A stretch of 64,000 bases of DNA from Dermatophagoides farinae (GCF_024713945.1 NC_134678.1:992001-1056000); one strand, 5' to 3'. Counted from the stretch's first letter, positions 1 to 12,300 are shown. Numbers and translations are program-made. The notes: generated from the sequence alone by a model not told the origin.

Positions 1-762
1 CTCTCTCTTTCTATATATATTTCAGTCCGTCAATTTTCGATCAATTCAATTCAATTTCAGTTTGATTGATTTGATTGTATGTTTGCTGTGTATACAGTAA
101 ATAAATTCAATCAAAATTTTAATTCACAGAAAGAACATAAAATTATAATCAAATATATATAGTCTTCGTCCACAATCATCATTTCAAAATGGCACCTTTC
201 AACAATTGTCCGAATTATTTTTTTGTCCTCTTTTTCTCTTTCATTTTTTCTTCAATAATTCAATACATACACAATTACAATCGTGTATATTTGAATGGAC
301 GACGGCCACGGCGACGACGACTATAACTTGCAGATATTTTGATTTTAGTATTGCTCATAATAATAATAATGTCGATCGTTGTTGTAGACATGGAAACCAG
401 GAAAGAGAAAAAGAAATAGAAAAAAAAGAATACAGTAATGATGACGTTTTATCGATCGAAAAAAATATGAATGATAAATGATTAGATAATGGTGGAAAAG
501 AAATTTATCTTGCCAAACACACACACAAAAAGTTGGTAAAAAAAAGAATGTTTGTTTGTTTGTTTGTGTGGAAAAAAAAATTCAAAAATTTTTTCTTTCC
601 ACTTTTATCGATTCAAGTGTCGATATAGCCGTCGCTTGGAAACAGGTGACAAAAAAAAAATGAAATGAAAACCAATCTGACAACAACAAAATAATAAAAC
701 AAAACATCATAAATTCTGCGGATTCTCCTTATTCTTCAATCTGAATTAGCCACCGAAAAAAA
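1..762. other. Upstream flank of the ELMOD gene, no convincing gene
   Basis: AT-rich leader DNA before the ELMOD start codon. It contains short TA and CA/GT runs, poly-A runs and several TTCAATTCAATT-type repeats near the left edge. A 45-codon open frame starts with ATG at 189 and ends with TAA at 324-326. Its predicted peptide has a hydrophobic aromatic N-terminal half and an arginine-rich end (RRPRRRRL). Nothing else supports it as a gene, so it is treated as a possible upstream ORF only. No TATA box or other promoter element could be assigned with confidence. Confidence 0.4.
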
Positions 763-1924
763 ATGTACATAATTGGACAGCTTTATAATCTTCTATTGAC
801 AACAATCTATTTCTTTTTTCGTAAATTACTCAAAGGTTTTTTACGTAAAACAACTGGATTATGTGAATTGCAAAGAATTTGTTATTCGGCTGATTATTCG
901 AATGCTTATCGATCAAAATCAGTGGGTATGTATGTGTAGTAATTGAATTTGATTGATATTAAATAATGTAATTCATTTAGAACAATCATTGAAGCTATCT
1001 AAATCACCAGTATTACAGAAAATTGATACCGAATTAACCGGTATTGCATTGGCTGATCAATTGGTTAATCGTTGGGAAATTGTTGAAAAAGCTGTAGAAG
1101 CCACATTGGTCACTAAATGTATCAACACCAATATTCATGTCGAGTATATGAGTAGAATTAATTAATCACAATTCAATTGATCTAATTTTGTTTTGTTTTT
1201 TAAATTTTACAGTTTCACTCAACCTTATCGAATTTGTTTGGTACAAATATATGGCTATCGGCAATTGATTGCACGATTAGATCGATTACGAGCCATCGCA
1301 TTTGATTCGGATAATAAATCGCATAGAAAATTATTGGAAACATTATGGGAAAATCTATGTCCTGATCGTAAACTTGATGGATTGATCAGTAAACAATGGA
1401 CCGAGATTGGTTTTCAAGGCAACGATCCTAGTACAGATTTTCGTGGTATGGGTCTATTATCGTTGGAGAATTTAGTGTTTTTTGCCACAGTATTTGGTGA
1501 ATATGCACGAAATATTCTATCACATTCATTACATCCAACATATGGTTATCCATTTGCTGCTGTTGGTATAAATATCACTCATTTAGCGCTGAATCTATTA
1601 CGTATGAATCATCTTCAAACACATTTATTCAATTCTGAAACCAGACTTTATGTGATTGAAGATTTTCATAAAATCTATGGTATGTATCATTAATTTTTTT
1701 CAGATAGATTAATTCTAATTCTAAATTCTTTACATGAAAACATATAAAAACAATTATTATTAGCCTATTTATTCGTTTCATTCGATAAACTTTGGATTCG
1801 TTCGAAACCAAGTTCAGTAATGGAATTTAGTCATATTCGAGATAAATTTGAAGCTGCCGTTATTGAAAAATTAAATGATGATCGTTCAATGTTTCATTGG
1901 GATCCATATTTGGAAACAATCTAG
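763..1924 (+). CDS. ELMOD2-like: ELMO domain-containing protein (ELMOD1/2/3 type), 4 coding exons
   Basis: Exons are 763-925, 981-1143, 1213-1679 and 1764-1924, giving 317 residues. All three introns (55, 69 and 84 bp) have GT..AG ends and the phases agree. The ELMO-domain signature starts at about residue 171: W, then GFQG, then a Pro three residues on, then TDFRGMG (residues 184-189 covering DFRGMG). In ELMOD proteins the Arg of this block (here R186) is needed for GAP activity on ARL2-type GTPases. The N-terminus has a hydrophobic aromatic stretch (residues 7-19), as in vertebrate ELMOD proteins. Length is slightly above the roughly 290-residue vertebrate ELMOD2. From family knowledge the likely role is a GAP for Arf-family GTPases on ER, lipid-droplet or mitochondrial membranes. 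It ends 26 bp before the convergent PIGA stop codon. Which paralogue (1, 2 or 3) cannot be decided by eye. Confidence 0.9.
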
Positions 1925-1950
1925 TCATATTATTGATATAAAAAAAATTA

Positions 1951-3540
1951 TTATTTGTTGAATTTATTATCATCATCATCATCATTGTTATTGTTATTAT
2001 TATTATTAATTGTAGTTTTTCTCATTCCATTATAATCAAATTCCGGTACCAATTCAATATAGGATTCTGGTTCAAAATAAGAGTATAATTTGAATAAAAA
2101 ATGACAAACAATTGTTAGGAATAGAAAAAACATTCCGGTTGGAAAGTCAAAATTCCAAAATTTTTGTATCCTTTCATCAATTGTTTCGATTGGATCAGAT
2201 TCCACTGATTCATAAACAAATGTTATTCGTTCCAATATATCATCCCATTGATAAAAATTTTTAACCATTTCATGTGATTTTTCTGGTGCAATAATTTTGC
2301 CGCGCTTTCTATCATTAATGGCACGAACCATACCATTATAAATACCTTCAACAGAAGGTTCAGCAAACCAGATTAATTCTTCAGGTAAAACTTCAGGAAC
2401 GCCACCAACTTTTGTGCTTACAACTTGTAGTCCACAGGCAGTAGCTTCGATTATTGCAATACAAAAGGCTTCGGTTAATGAACAATTCAGGAATATATCA
2501 CCTTGAACCATAACATCACGAACTTTTTCCGGATTTACATGACCAACTAATGTAACACGATTCTGTAATGAATGTCGTTCGATTACCTCCTCTAATACTA
2601 TACGTTTTGGTCCTTCACCACCGATCAAAAATTTAATCGAAGGATATTGTCGACATATTTGTGGAATGACAGCAGCAAGTAAATCAATACCTTTACGATA
2701 AACTAATCGTGATAGTACAACGATAGTCACTATATATGAAATTGAAGTAAATTCATTAGGAATTTTCACCAGAGCCTCGCCCCCCAAAAAAAACAACAAC
2801 TTACATTTATCACTTTTATTAATTTGATTAGCCGTCGATAATGGACGAAATACATCCGTATCCACTGGATGTGGTATCACAAATATTCGATTTGGATCAA
2901 CACCTGCTCGTAGTGCTGTATTTTCTTTACTAAAGAAAAAAAAATGTCCATTATTTATGAGGATTAGATAAATTTGATGATTGAAACCGGCACTCACCCT
3001 GTATGAGAAACACAAATAACACGATTACATACTGAAAGCATCACTTTCAATAATTTATTCGTTATAATTGCACTTGAATCAGCAAAACCAAATAACGAAT
3101 GATCAGTAAATACTGTTTTCAATCCTAATGTTTTTGCATGAAACATAACTTCATGTGCTAATGCAGAAAAAGCTGAATGGCCATGAACAATGTTGATTTG
3201 TTCACGTATAAGAATATAACGAACAATAGGAAAACTGGTGAATAATGTTGGCAATGTACATTGATTATAGATGACTAAAAATGGTAGATAATAAACTTTT
3301 AGGCCAGATGTCATATAACGAATACCGACACGATCATCATATGCATGCGTTATGACAATTACTTTATGTCCTTTTCGTAGAAATCGCTGTGATAATTGAT
3401 AGACATGACTTTCGACACCACCGATGTTTGGATGGAAAAAATCCGATGCCATACTTGATAAAAATAAACCAACCAAAAAAAAAAAAATTTGAATTTATTT
3501 TCAAAATGAATAAAAATTTATCTTACCAAATTCGATACAT
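1951..3540 (-). CDS. PIGA: GPI-GlcNAc transferase catalytic subunit A (PIG-A), 4 coding exons
   Basis: Minus-strand exons are 3540-3527, 3453-2998, 2929-2805 and 2729-1951, giving 457 residues (human about 484). The first coding exon is only 14 bp and supplies MYRIC, which joins [17 protein letters not shown] to give the typical PIG-A start. An in-frame TGA lies three codons upstream of this ATG. The fold is a GT4-family glycosyltransferase. Visible motifs are NIGGVE near the N-terminus, SRLVYRKG (about 204-211), GGEGPKR (235-241) and an EX7E pair (E285, E293). A membrane segment lies near residues 397-411, followed by a short tail ending in Asn/Asp runs. PIG-A transfers GlcNAc from UDP-GlcNAc to phosphatidylinositol on the cytosolic ER face, the first step of GPI-anchor synthesis. 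Introns are 73, 68 and 75 bp. The 75-bp one (2730-2804) has no in-frame stop, so an unspliced form stays open. Confidence 0.95.
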
Positions 3541-3707
3541 GATGCATCATGATTAGATTGATGAGTATTATGACTTTTTGAATGGCTCCATCACGTGATT
3601 GTGTCCTAATTTTTTTTTTTTTTTTCTGGTGTACCTATTTGTTGAATATAGTCCATCAATATCAATCGATCGATCGATCGAAAATCAATAGCTGTAATTT
3701 TGAAATA
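3541..3707. promoter_or_regulatory. Shared head-to-head promoter of PIGA and the HSD17B8-like gene
   Basis: Only 167 bp separate the PIGA start codon (minus, 3540) from the chosen start of the dehydrogenase (plus, 3708). The interval holds a palindromic E-box TCACGTGA at 3591-3598, a T run, and a (CGAT)n run around 3666-3680. TCACGTGA is the form bound by USF/TFE/MITF-class bHLH-zip factors. That this one is used is inference. A 5' UTR exon further away cannot be excluded for either gene. Confidence 0.55.
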
Positions 3708-4457
3708 ATGTTTGCCAATAGAATAGCTATTGTAACTGGTGGTGGATCAGGAATTGGACGTGCTGTATGTAAATTATTGGCAAAAGAAAATGCTTCGGTT
3801 ATTGTGGCCGATCGTAATGTAAAAAGTGCACAAGAAACAATTACATCGATGAATGGCGGACAACATGTAGCTGTCGAAGTGGATGTTGCAAAATTGGATT
3901 CAATCAAATCAATGTTTGAATCGGTGAACAAAACATATGGATCCGATGAGGTCGTAACTTTGTTAGTAAATTCAGCTGGTATCACAAAAGATGGATGGAT
4001 GATCGATATGAAACCGGAAGATTTTGATCAAGTTTTAGATGTCAGTCTCAAGGGAACATTTTATACGACACAAATTGCATGTAAAACAATGATCGATAAA
4101 AAGAAAAATGATGGTGGATCTATTGTAAATTTTACCAGTGTTAGTGCCAAAATCGGTAATATGGGACAAGTAAATTATGTGGCTGCTAAAGCTGGTGTCG
4201 AAGGTTTAACACGTACAGTAGCACGAGAAATGGGTAAATATAATATTCGTTGTAATGCCGTTATACCTGGTTTCATTGATACACCAATAGTTGAAACTGT
4301 ACCTGAACATATTATGCAAGGAATGTTATTGTTAACACCATTAGGTCGAATGGGAAAACCAGAAGAAGTGGCCGATGCGATAAAATTTTTACTTTCAAAA
4401 GAAAGTTCATATATTACCGGTGCTATGCTTCAGATTTCTGGTGGTCTTTTTATGTGA
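3708..4457 (+). CDS. HSD17B8: HSD17B8-like short-chain dehydrogenase / 3-ketoacyl-ACP reductase
   Basis: Single exon, 249 residues. The ATG at 3708 is chosen because the NAD-binding fold begins immediately after it (FANRIAIVTGGGSGIG) and the family is about 250-260 residues. The frame is open back to 3582, but that extension is phenylalanine-rich low-complexity sequence from a poly-T tract. Visible motifs are the TGxxxGxG cofactor loop at 10-17, Asp35 after strand 2 (favours NAD over NADP), NSAG at 88-91, and the catalytic Ser144, Tyr157 and Lys161 (YVAAK). The C-terminal GGLFM matches HSD17B8. In animals HSD17B8 pairs with CBR4 in the mitochondrial 3-ketoacyl-ACP reductase of type II fatty-acid synthesis and can oxidise estradiol in vitro. 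A FabG-like relative is the alternative. It shares a promoter region with PIGA. A poly-A signal AATAAA lies at 4523-4528. Confidence 0.88.
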   Translation: MFANRIAIVTGGGSGIGRAVCKLLAKENASVIVADRNVKSAQETITSMNGGQHVAVEVDVAKLDSIKSMFESVNKTYGSDEVVTLLVNSAGITKDGWMIDMKPEDFDQVLDVSLKGTFYTTQIACKTMIDKKKNDGGSIVNFTSVSAKIGNMGQVNYVAAKAGVEGLTRTVAREMGKYNIRCNAVIPGFIDTPIVETVPEHIMQGMLLLTPLGRMGKPEEVADAIKFLLSKESSYITGAMLQISGGLFM

Positions 4458-4868
4458 AATTTATTTGTTTTCGATACTATTTTTTTTTTTTTAATCATGT
4501 AGTTTTTTTCCATCATACAAATAATAAAATGATTCGAAATTCTTGACCCGAAATATATAACAAAAAAAAAATGAAAAATGAAATTGATGATGATCACGCA
4601 TGCTCCTGCTCTCTATACCCGAAAAAAAATTCGATAGCTAAATCCTCATCATTTATAAACATCACCATTATCATCATTATTCTTTGTGGATAACATTCAA
4701 CGACAAATTTTATCCATTTTTAAAAATTCTCAATGATCATGGACAAATGGTATTTTGTAATAATAAACAAAATTAAATCATCCAATTATTATTGTAATGA
4801 AATTCAACAAAATGATAATGTTTAAATGATATATATATTGGGAAAAAAAATCAAATTCGCTAATAAAA
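4458..4868. other. 3' UTR of HSD17B8-like gene and promoter of the next gene
   Basis: About 410 bp with poly-A/T runs and an AATAAA at 4523-4528 that fits the 3' end of the dehydrogenase transcript. The remainder is AT-rich with a short TA run near 4831 and would contain the promoter of the gene at 4869. No further gene was seen. Confidence 0.45.
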
Positions 4869-5246
4869 ATGGCACATTCAAATTCGATGATTATATTTGC
4901 TTCAATATTATTCATATTATTATCCGGTGATGGATTATTACGACCACTAGATAATACAATATTTGTTCATGCATATTATTGCGATAATGATTATTGTAAT
5001 TCCGAACAGGTAAGTAGTGTTTGTTTGATTCTATTACGAATTTGATTTTTTCATCTCTTCATTTTTTTTAAATTTTAGTTCTGTTGTGGTGAAAATATTT
5101 GCTGTGATTATGTTAATAATACAATCTGGCATTTCATCTGTTATCTCATATCGTTCATTGTATTTGCATTCATTTTATGGGGCATATTTCAATTAATAAT
5201 GGGAATCATTTCCAATATGAAATATCCTAAGGAACGAACAAAAACT

Positions 5247-5277
<31 letters not shown>

Positions 5278-5321
5278 AAGATGATGATGATGATGAAAAT
5301 CGAAAATTTACGCTCATTTAG
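4869..5321 (+). CDS. Small cysteine-rich single-pass membrane protein, WBP1/VOPP1-like
   Basis: Two exons, 4869-5009 and 5079-5321, with a 69-bp GT..AG intron (GTAAGT donor), give 127 residues. Residues 1-20 look like a signal peptide. A short extracellular cysteine module follows: C38, C43, C49-C50-G51, C55-C56, read as YYCDNDYCNSEQFCCGENIC then a second Cys. The CCG-x3-CC pattern directly before a Trp-containing membrane segment (about 64-91) resembles WBP1/WBP1L and VOPP1. Shisa-type proteins share a related CCG signature and are the alternative. The cytoplasmic tail is an Asn/Asp run ending RKFTLI, with no PPxY motif, which WBP1 proteins normally carry to bind WW-domain ubiquitin ligases. 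If the family is right, the adaptor function may be lost. It is also short for the family. Confidence 0.6.
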
Positions 5322-6355
5322 ACTGATGACAATGATGGATGGATGAATTTTGTCAAATTTATAGAACAAAAAAAAAATTAATGCCAAAAAAAATGAAATT
5401 TTTTCTTTTCAACATTTATAGCTAATCTATATTAGTTTGAAGCTTGTCAAAACATTTTTGTTGAACAAATCCATACGTACAAATATTAATAACGAAAACC
5501 AACAACGTCGACAAGAATCGAACATTTGTTCAAAATACACACACACACACACACACACACATAAATATGTATTCTAATTCTATCTATTTCGCATTTCATT
5601 TTATCATCATATATAGCAGAAATGAATTGAATTTTAAACAACAACAACAACAACAACAAATTGGTCAAACATGATTGTGATATAGTTTTATATATTTATT
5701 CTTAATTATTATCAATTATCAATTATCGATTATTACTATTAATATGATGATGATTATATATAGTACAAATACAAATTATTGGAGAAAAAAATGGTGATTC
5801 AATTTAACTTTTTTTTTCTGTGTAAACAAAAAAGCAGAAAAAATTCTGACCAAATAAAAAGAACGTGAAAAAAAAAATTTATAATCGACGTTGATGATGA
5901 TGATGATGATGATGATGAATAAAGTGGTGCATTTTTTTTTTTTTTTTTTTTTTGCTTATTTCTGGTGGTGCATCACAGTTATTATTATTGAACAATATAA
6001 ATGTCGAACGCTTGTTTTTTTTACAAATATACTGTGTACATACGGTTTTTTTGTGTATTTACAAAAAAAAAAAAAAAAAAATGATCATCATCATCATCGA
6101 TTATAAGTGTGTGCGATATGAAAAAAAAATCAAACAAATTTAACTCAAATGTTAACAAAACAATGACAAAAAAAAAGTTTCGAACCAATTATCATGTGGT
6201 GGTTGTTTTTGAATTTTCAAAATTCAATAAAAAAAACAACAAATGAAAAAAAAAGAAATTTTTTAGTGGATAAATCGTTTTTTTTTCTTTCTTTGTTCAG
6301 TGTGTGTAAGTGTATGTATGAGATAGAGATCGAATGAAAAAGATTCATAAACGAT
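5322..6355. other. Convergent 3' flanks of the WBP1-like and PHF3-like genes
   Basis: About 1 kb of AT-rich DNA between two convergent genes. It holds a (CA)n run near 5537-5561, (CAA)n at about 5639-5659, (ATG)n at 5893-5918, a T run at about 5932-5953 and an A run at about 6062-6080. An AATAAA at 5853-5858 could end the plus-strand transcript. Short open frames here are Met, His or Lys repeats from microsatellites and are not genes. Confidence 0.5.
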
Positions 6356-9300
6356 TCATTTCTTTTTCTTCCATTGAAAACTAATTTTTCGATTCGACAT
6401 TCCTGGAGAATGATCAACGTTTGTCGTTTGTTGATGATATCCAGCTTGAATTCTTGATGGCACACCAGTCATCATCATTGACTCTTGTCTGTTCATTGTT
6501 TGTTGTGATTGATTCACAATTGGATTCTGTTGTTGATGATGATATTCCATTTGTGCTAATGCTGCCATTTGTTCTTGAGCTTTTTGTAAAAGTTCATCTT
6601 TAGACATTGAAGCAGCAACCGGTTGTGAAGAAACAGATTGACGTAAACGTGGATCATTGAATGAAACATTATTCTGTGGAATATTTTTTGCATCGACTAA
6701 AAGTGAAAAAAAAAACAAAAATTAATAAATAAACAATACGATAATCCTAAATATTACCATTTGATGAATCGATTAAATACGGAGTATTATTGTTTCCACC
6801 ACCACCACCACCACCACCATCCATCATTATTCGTTGAGCATCGACAACTTGAGTGGTTTTCTCTTGAACATTTCGAAGTATATCTTTCAAATTATCCGGT
6901 AATTGAATATTTTTAATATTAGGAATAAGATTATCAAAAGATAAGGAAATTGAACTAGTAGAAGCTGGTATTATATTTGAAGGCATTGATGTCGTAGTCG
7001 CCGTAGTCGTTGTTGTTGTTGTTGTTGCTCTTTCAACATTTGTATGTGAAGAAACATTCTGTTCATTGTTGGTATTCTGTGTTTGTATAGTATGTTGAAG
7101 TTTATCTTCAACTTTTGCTTGTAATTTACATAATAATTTTCCCTGTAATTCTATATTTCCCGTTTCGACAATTGCATTCAATATTGATGCTGTCATTTCG
7201 ATCGGATTTGAACTTGATGATACCTTTTCAATCATATCACTCAATTTTTCTTCATCATGATTAGATGATTTTGTTGATGATTTGAGATCATGTTTTGCAT
7301 TTATTATTGACACTTTATTGTCTGATCGTTGATGATAATGATGTTGTTGTTGGCCAATTTTTTTCGTACCATCAGATATTTTTGGCGTTGAATGTAGTAA
7401 TGGTGGTGGTGTATAAGAACCATCATCAGGATCAGTAAAAGGAGGAGTGGTGGTGGTGCTTGTTGTATTCGATGATAATGGTGGTGTATATGATCGTTCA
7501 TTGACCGAAGGCTGATATACAACGATGATGATAATAAAAATTATTTTCAAATATTTGAACATATCTAATAATCACTTACCGAATCATTCTGTTGTGTTGA
7601 TTGTGAAATATTTGATGGTAATTGACTGTTGTTATTGTTTGATTTACGACTTTTAATCAATATTCCCAACAGTAGATTTGGTCGATGATTTTTTCTTCCA
7701 ATTTCTCCAATCAAATTGACTATTATGATAAAGAAATAGAGCAAATTATAATTTTATTCTGACCAGAAAATCAATTACTTACCAGAATTATTTGATGGAA
7801 GCAATATTTCTGGTATATCACTATTCTGTGACAATGGTAAAATGTAAAAATCTTTATAGCCATTGTTAGAATGTTTTATATAAACAACGCCCAATCGATT
7901 ACGGGTAGTAAGATAATTAAAGAATGCATCATAACCAGTACGTTCTTCACGTGATGACCAAACAAATTTCATCAATACAATCTCTGAATGTTTGGAAATT
8001 TTCAATTTTTCAATATAATCCAACGCTTGTTCCGGTGCAATACGACCACAAACGGTAATCTGATCAACATAATCATGCTATTTGGGAAAAGTGAGAAAAA
8101 AAACCAATCAAATTATTGATTTAAAAAAAATAAGCCGAAATTATATTATAATTATAACATACTCTAAGATGATATTTGATTTCGTTAGCATTTCCAGTGA
8201 TAACCTGTGCAGTTGCAACAAACCGGGCCACATCTTGCATAAAAATTGTTCCCTTCCAAACGGGTTTAGTAGTCTTATTGTTGTTGTTATTATTATTATT
8301 ACTACTACCGTGTTCATTAGCGCTATGTTTATTGCCATTAGTTTCAGAATTTTTATCACGAGAAATTTCTTTAGATGATTGTTTTGTCAACGATTTTGTC
8401 TTATTCATATCATTTGTCGTAATAGATTTATCTTTATTATTATCATTATTATTAGATGATTGAGTATCAATACTGTTAATCGTTGACGATTGTTGAATTT
8501 CCATAAGAATCTTATCGGATAATTTTTTTTCCGCTTCTTTTAGAAATTCATTGAATGATTCATTTTCAACACGAACACGTTTTGGTTGTAAACGTTGTAC
8601 AACAGTGGGTGATGTATCAATTTCTTGTTTAATTTTAGCAACGGGTGATGTAGGTGGCATCATTGCTGCTACTGTTGTTGTTGTATTCGAAATATTATCT
8701 TTTTCAAATGATGATGGCAATTTATTCGATTCAGTGGTAGAGTTTTGTATACAAATTTTACAATTACTAGAATACACATGTGTAGAATGTTGAGAAGTTG
8801 TATCCAGTAAATCCAAAACAGATGAATCATTGTTATCTTGTAATATTGTCGAATCTTTTACAGGTGATTCCAGTAAATTACTCATGTTCAATTCATTATC
8901 AGTTTGATTCGAATCATTTAATGTAGCTAAAAAAAAATTAGAAATGAATTTTAGGCAATCAAATCACAATCAAAAAAAAAAATTTACCTTTTTGATTATT
9001 GGCTATAATATCCGATGATGATGATGTAGGTAGATCCAATACAAGATCATTCTCAATAAATTCTTCACCTTTATGTGTTTTTTTAACAATCACCTGATTA
9101 GCCTGATCGAATGCATCTCTTGTTATTAATTGTATCATTGTTTTTTTCTCATGTTCACGCCAACGTGATAATTCAGCTGATGCCAATTCTTCGGGCGTCA
9201 TATTTACTAAACGTTCAGGTGATACTTTGCCTAATAAAACTTTACGATATAATGTATTTTTTGTGTCACGTAAATTAAATATCAATGAACGAGATTTTGT

Positions 9301-12300
9301 CTGATATTTTGAATTGACAGCTTTAAACACTTTGAATAATTCATTTTCAATATGCAAAGAAAGTTTAGTTATCTCACTAAATGATGATATTGTTGCCTTT
9401 TCATCGATAGTCATTTCTTTATATCTAAATTTGGAATTTTGGAAAAAAGAATCATTAAATTCTACAAACATAATGATAAAAAACTGAATAATTTTTACCT
9501 AGATTTTAAAATTTCATTAATCGTATTTCGTACATATTGACGACGACTTTCATTTTTATTATCATTCGATGTATCCGATGAAATACTTGATGTACGTTCC
9601 AATCTATGAGTTGTCGATGATGATGATGATGATGATTGTTTAGTTTTATTATTACTTGATGTTGTTTCATTTAATGATGAAAATTTGCTTGTGGATAAAG
9701 ATTTTGTCGGCGGTGATGATGATGATGATGATGTCGTTTTATTAGCAGCACTAGTTGTTGTTGTTGTTACACCACTATTCGAAGATTTTCGCAATGCACT
9801 TGGTTTATAAATCTCATATGTTTGATTCTTGAGAATAAAATCCAATACATCTTTGTCCTGTATGTTGTCTTTTCGATCATTATTTGATCGATCAATTAGA
9901 ATTATTTTCAATGATGATGATTGTATAGGCATTGTTGTTGTTTTTTCTTTCATTCGTTTCAATGAACGTAATGTTTTCAACATTTCTGTTACATGTGTTT
10001 GTATACAATCTTGATTACAATAAATGGATTTCATATGCTGTTCATTTTTCTGTATATTAATTTTTGTTCCACCACAATGATTATTATTTGGACAGATAAT
10101 ATTATCATTCAATAATGATAACGATGACGATGTTGTTGACGATGATGATGTTGATGTTCGACGTGAATCAATGGTTGTTTTACGTTGTTGTTGTTGCTGC
10201 TGCTGTTGTTGTTGTTGTAGAATTGGTGATAATTGATTATTTGTATTATTTACAGCTATATTATTATTATTATTATTCGTAGCATTAGAGGCAGTAGTAT
10301 TGATCGAGGTAGATGATGATGATGATAATGAACGCATTAAAACAGTAGATGGTTCCGCTTTAAATAAATCTTGTACAGATTGATCAATTGGATCAATTTT
10401 ATGTTTCTTTTTATTCAAACTATTAATATTATTATCATTTGTTTGTTTGGATTGTTGTTGTTGTTGTTTGGTGAATACTTTAGAGAATTCAGTTTCAGAA
10501 TTTAATGAATTTGTATTATTTGTAAATGATGTTGAACTATTCGATGTATCATGTTGGCCATTATCATTATTGTTAACGTGATGATCATCTTTCATTTCCA
10601 GTGTTGATTCCGGTACATGATTACTTGTTGTTGTTTGTTCATTATTAGATTTTAATTTTTCTCGTTTTTCATTCAAATCTTTTTTCGATGCTTTTATCAA
10701 TTTTTTCAATCGTCGTTTTTCTTCCTCTTCTTTTTCTTTCATTGATTCAATCCTCGAACTATTTGATCGTGATATATGACGAGATTTTGTCGATTTCGTT
10801 TGCTGTTTTTCAGAACTATCATCACCATCATCGCCATCATCATCATCTTCATCATCATCGTGTGCAGATGAATGTTTCGATGATGAATCTTTACGTACAC
10901 GTGGTTTTTTAGACAAATTTTTTCGTTTTTTCTCCAATCGTTTTTCCTTTTCCACACGTTCCAATGCTTTCTTTTCAGCAATTTTATGTACTTTTAATTC
11001 TTCTTTTGGTATGCCTTTATTGTTTAAATCTTCTCGACACGATGGACAATACCAATCTTCGCCTAATTTTTCCATTTTACGACCTATACAATGAACAGAA
11101 AATGAAATGATTATAGAGAAAAAAATGTCACTGAATGGCAATCAAAACAAACCTTGAACTTTTGTTACATTTACACATTTTCCATGAAACCATTCTTCAC
11201 AAAGGTCACAGCCAATCATAAAACGATCATCGTATGGTTGTCGACAAATACACCTGCAAATGAATAAATGAAATGATTACAAAAAAAAATTTCAAACTTA
11301 TGTAATAAAAACAAACCATAATTTTTCCGGATCATCATCTGAATCAAAATTTGAATCATTTTCTTCATTATTAGATGATTCACCATCATTATCATCAGCA
11401 TCGATTTTGTCCGAAATACTTTCGTCATCCATTTCTTCATCATCTTTGACCGGAATATTTTCTTCTTTTTTAATTCTACTACTACTACTACTTTCCACAA
11501 TAATCAATTTTGTTTTATTATCCGATTTTTTAGCCTTTTTAACCGGTGGTGGTTGCTGTTCATCACGTTTTGATTTTGAATCATCCTGTACATTGGTAAT
11601 ATTCAATCGGCCACCACTAAAATCCACCTCTAGTTCATCATTATCCCAACGTTTTGGTTTTTTACGTGTTCGTTGTACACGACCACTGGCCGATATGTTT
11701 GCTTCGGAATTCATACCGGAAGATAAGTCTGTTTCATTCATAATAATGCTATTGTCGGTTATTGCAGCTGCTGCTATCGAGATATTTTGAGAATTTTCCA
11801 ATAAATTTTGTTTTTCGTTCGTTGTTGTTGTTGGTGCTGTTTTGGTTTCAACGTTGATTTTTCTTTCCTCCAGACACTTAACACCACCACTACCAACACC
11901 AACAGAAACAGAAATGTGATCAATTTGTTGTCGAAATTTTTTCTTTTTGTGTTTTTTATCTAGACGAAAAAAAATAGAAATATTAGCCAGCAATCATATT
12001 AACAATATAGTCTTACCTGAATTCTTTTTATTTTTCAACAATTTATTCTTGATACGATCTTTAACTTTTTTAAGTTTTTTACTCAATTTAAATGCCTTTT
12101 TTTCGAAATAATAATGAATCGATCAATCACAACAATCAATGATTTTTTTTTTGTAATACATACCTTTTTTGGTTTCGAATATGAATGTTCAATCAATGTA
12201 AATTGTTCGAATGATAAAGAATCATCGAAACGAAGTACATTTTCATCATTATCACCAATAAAAACACTGTTTAATTTATCAATTTTATTTGTTAACAATT

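Noticed and set aside
206-481. 91-codon plus frame near the left edge
   Set aside because: Repeat-coded (Thr, Asn, Lys runs) with no splice or family support.
3582-3707. N-terminal extension of the dehydrogenase to 291 residues
   Set aside because: Encodes a Phe run from a poly-T tract. The family start fits the ATG at 3708. A mitochondrial presequence cannot be fully excluded.
3662-3985. 107-codon minus-strand frame
   Set aside because: Antisense of the dehydrogenase, which has complete catalytic motifs on plus.
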